Positions 21,182 to 21,677 of a DNA stretch of 21,677 nucleotides are shown piece after piece. The first letter of the stretch is position 1. Each line of letters begins with the position of its first letter. This DNA comes from Deltaproteobacteria bacterium (GTDB taxonomy: Bacteria; Desulfobacterota; Syntrophia; Syntrophales; Smithellaceae). A program made the position numbers and the translations under genes. The stretch is taken from positions 1 to 21,677 of the forward strand of contig SBEK01000052.1 of NCBI GenBank assembly GCA_009668925.1. The letters run 5' to 3'. The notes beneath the pieces were generated by a model. It ran no database searches. It saw nothing but the letters and a program-made list of their open reading frames with translations, and was not told the origin of the DNA.

Positions 21182-21677
21182 ATGACGGAAATTAATTATC
21201 CCGAAATTATCTTGAAAGCCGGACGCGAGGCGGCTCTTTTGCGCGGACACCCCTGGGTGTTTTCCGGCGCGATCGCCAAAATAAAGGGGCATCCATCCGA
21301 CGGCGATGTCGTCTTGGCCCTGGATTCCCGGAATCAGGCGCTGGCGCTCGGTTTTTTCAACAGCAAAACGGATATTTCCTTCCGGGTCCTCGAGCGCAAC
21401 TGCGCCAGGGGTGTCGATGCGGCCTTCTGGGAGGAGCGGGTGGCTCGGGCCGCCGAGCTGCGCGAACGAATCATCGATGCGCGCACCAATGCTTTTCGCC
21501 TGATCAATGCCGAAGGCGACGGCTGCCCCGGCCTGATCGTGGATGTCTACGACCGGACTCTGGCCATGTCCATCTCGACCGCGGGCATGGAAAAGCAGAG
21601 GCGGAGCATTCTCGATGCGCTTGTCGGCCGGATGAAGCCCGCCGGCATTTATGAACACAGCGCGGGCCGCTCGCGCT
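21182..21677 (+). CDS. rlmI: RlmI-like 23S rRNA (cytosine-C5)-methyltransferase, 3' end cut by window
   Basis: The first 165 residues of a class I SAM-dependent methyltransferase of the RlmI/YccW family are visible; E. coli RlmI makes m5C1962 in 23S rRNA. The N-terminal PUA domain is recognisable (EIILKAGREAALLRGHPWVFSGAI, then GDVVLALDSRNQALALGFFNSKTDISFRVL), followed by the family hallmark RLINAEGDGCPGLIVDVYDRTL, the start of the central domain. The SAM-binding and catalytic motifs lie beyond the window, so the target cannot be assigned with certainty. The ATG at 21182 lacks a clear ribosome-binding site but starts at the expected distance before the PUA motif. It diverges from manC across a 73-base gap. 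Confidence 0.88.
   Translation, partial: MTEINYPEIILKAGREAALLRGHPWVFSGAIAKIKGHPSDGDVVLALDSRNQALALGFFNSKTDISFRVLERNCARGVDAAFWEERVARAAELRERIIDARTNAFRLINAEGDGCPGLIVDVYDRTLAMSISTAGMEKQRRSILDALVGRMKPAGIYEHSAGRSR

Overview
The window looks like chromosomal DNA from a GC-rich anaerobic bacterium of the Desulfobacterota (old Deltaproteobacteria) kind, perhaps Syntrophales-like. That placement is inference from gene content: acyl-CoA chemistry with two CoA-transferases, a prmC-murA-hisD block, a very long multi-PAS kinase, and a selenocysteine-encoding gene. There are 17 supportable protein genes, two cut by the window edges. I saw no rRNA, tRNA, CRISPR array, insertion sequence or phage gene.

Layout. 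1-721 (+): end of an ABC transporter ATPase. 902-6337 (+): an acyl-CoA gene group of CoA-transferase (acetyl-CoA hydrolase family), short-chain dehydrogenase, a second unrelated-type CoA-transferase of 660 residues, and an enoyl-CoA isomerase-like protein. 6442-8696 (+): three membrane proteins, namely a small two-helix protein ending in a terminator, then a Cys-rich Lgt-like protein and a six-helix protein of unknown role, visibly more A+T-rich than the rest. 8807-12754 (-): GNAT acetyltransferase, prmC, murA and hisD as one tightly coupled operon. 12864-17906 (-): a 1680-residue histidine kinase with an N-terminal receiver and ten PAS-like modules. 17907-18301: a 395-base stretch with the kinase promoter and no credible gene. 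18302-19594 (-): maf and yggS. 19724-20044 (+): a small exported selenoprotein. 20032-21108 (-): mannose-1-phosphate guanylyltransferase. 21182-21677 (+): start of an RlmI-like rRNA methyltransferase.

The most interesting element is the gene at 19724-20044. It has a strong ribosome-binding site, a signal peptide and a MerP/HMA-like fold, but its frame is broken once by a TGA at 19832-19834. A 7-bp perfect hairpin with a GGU loop begins 12 bases after that TGA, which matches the bacterial SECIS pattern. Read through, the protein is 106 residues with a C-x-x-U motif. A conventional gene caller would miss it and would extend maf over it in antisense.

How the genes work together: the first group plausibly activates and processes an organic acid as its CoA thioester (CoA transfer, 3-hydroxy/3-oxo redox, double-bond shift), possibly with the ABC importer nearby. 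The minus-strand block is housekeeping (release-factor methylation, peptidoglycan precursor, histidine synthesis). The kinase has no partner regulator in the window.
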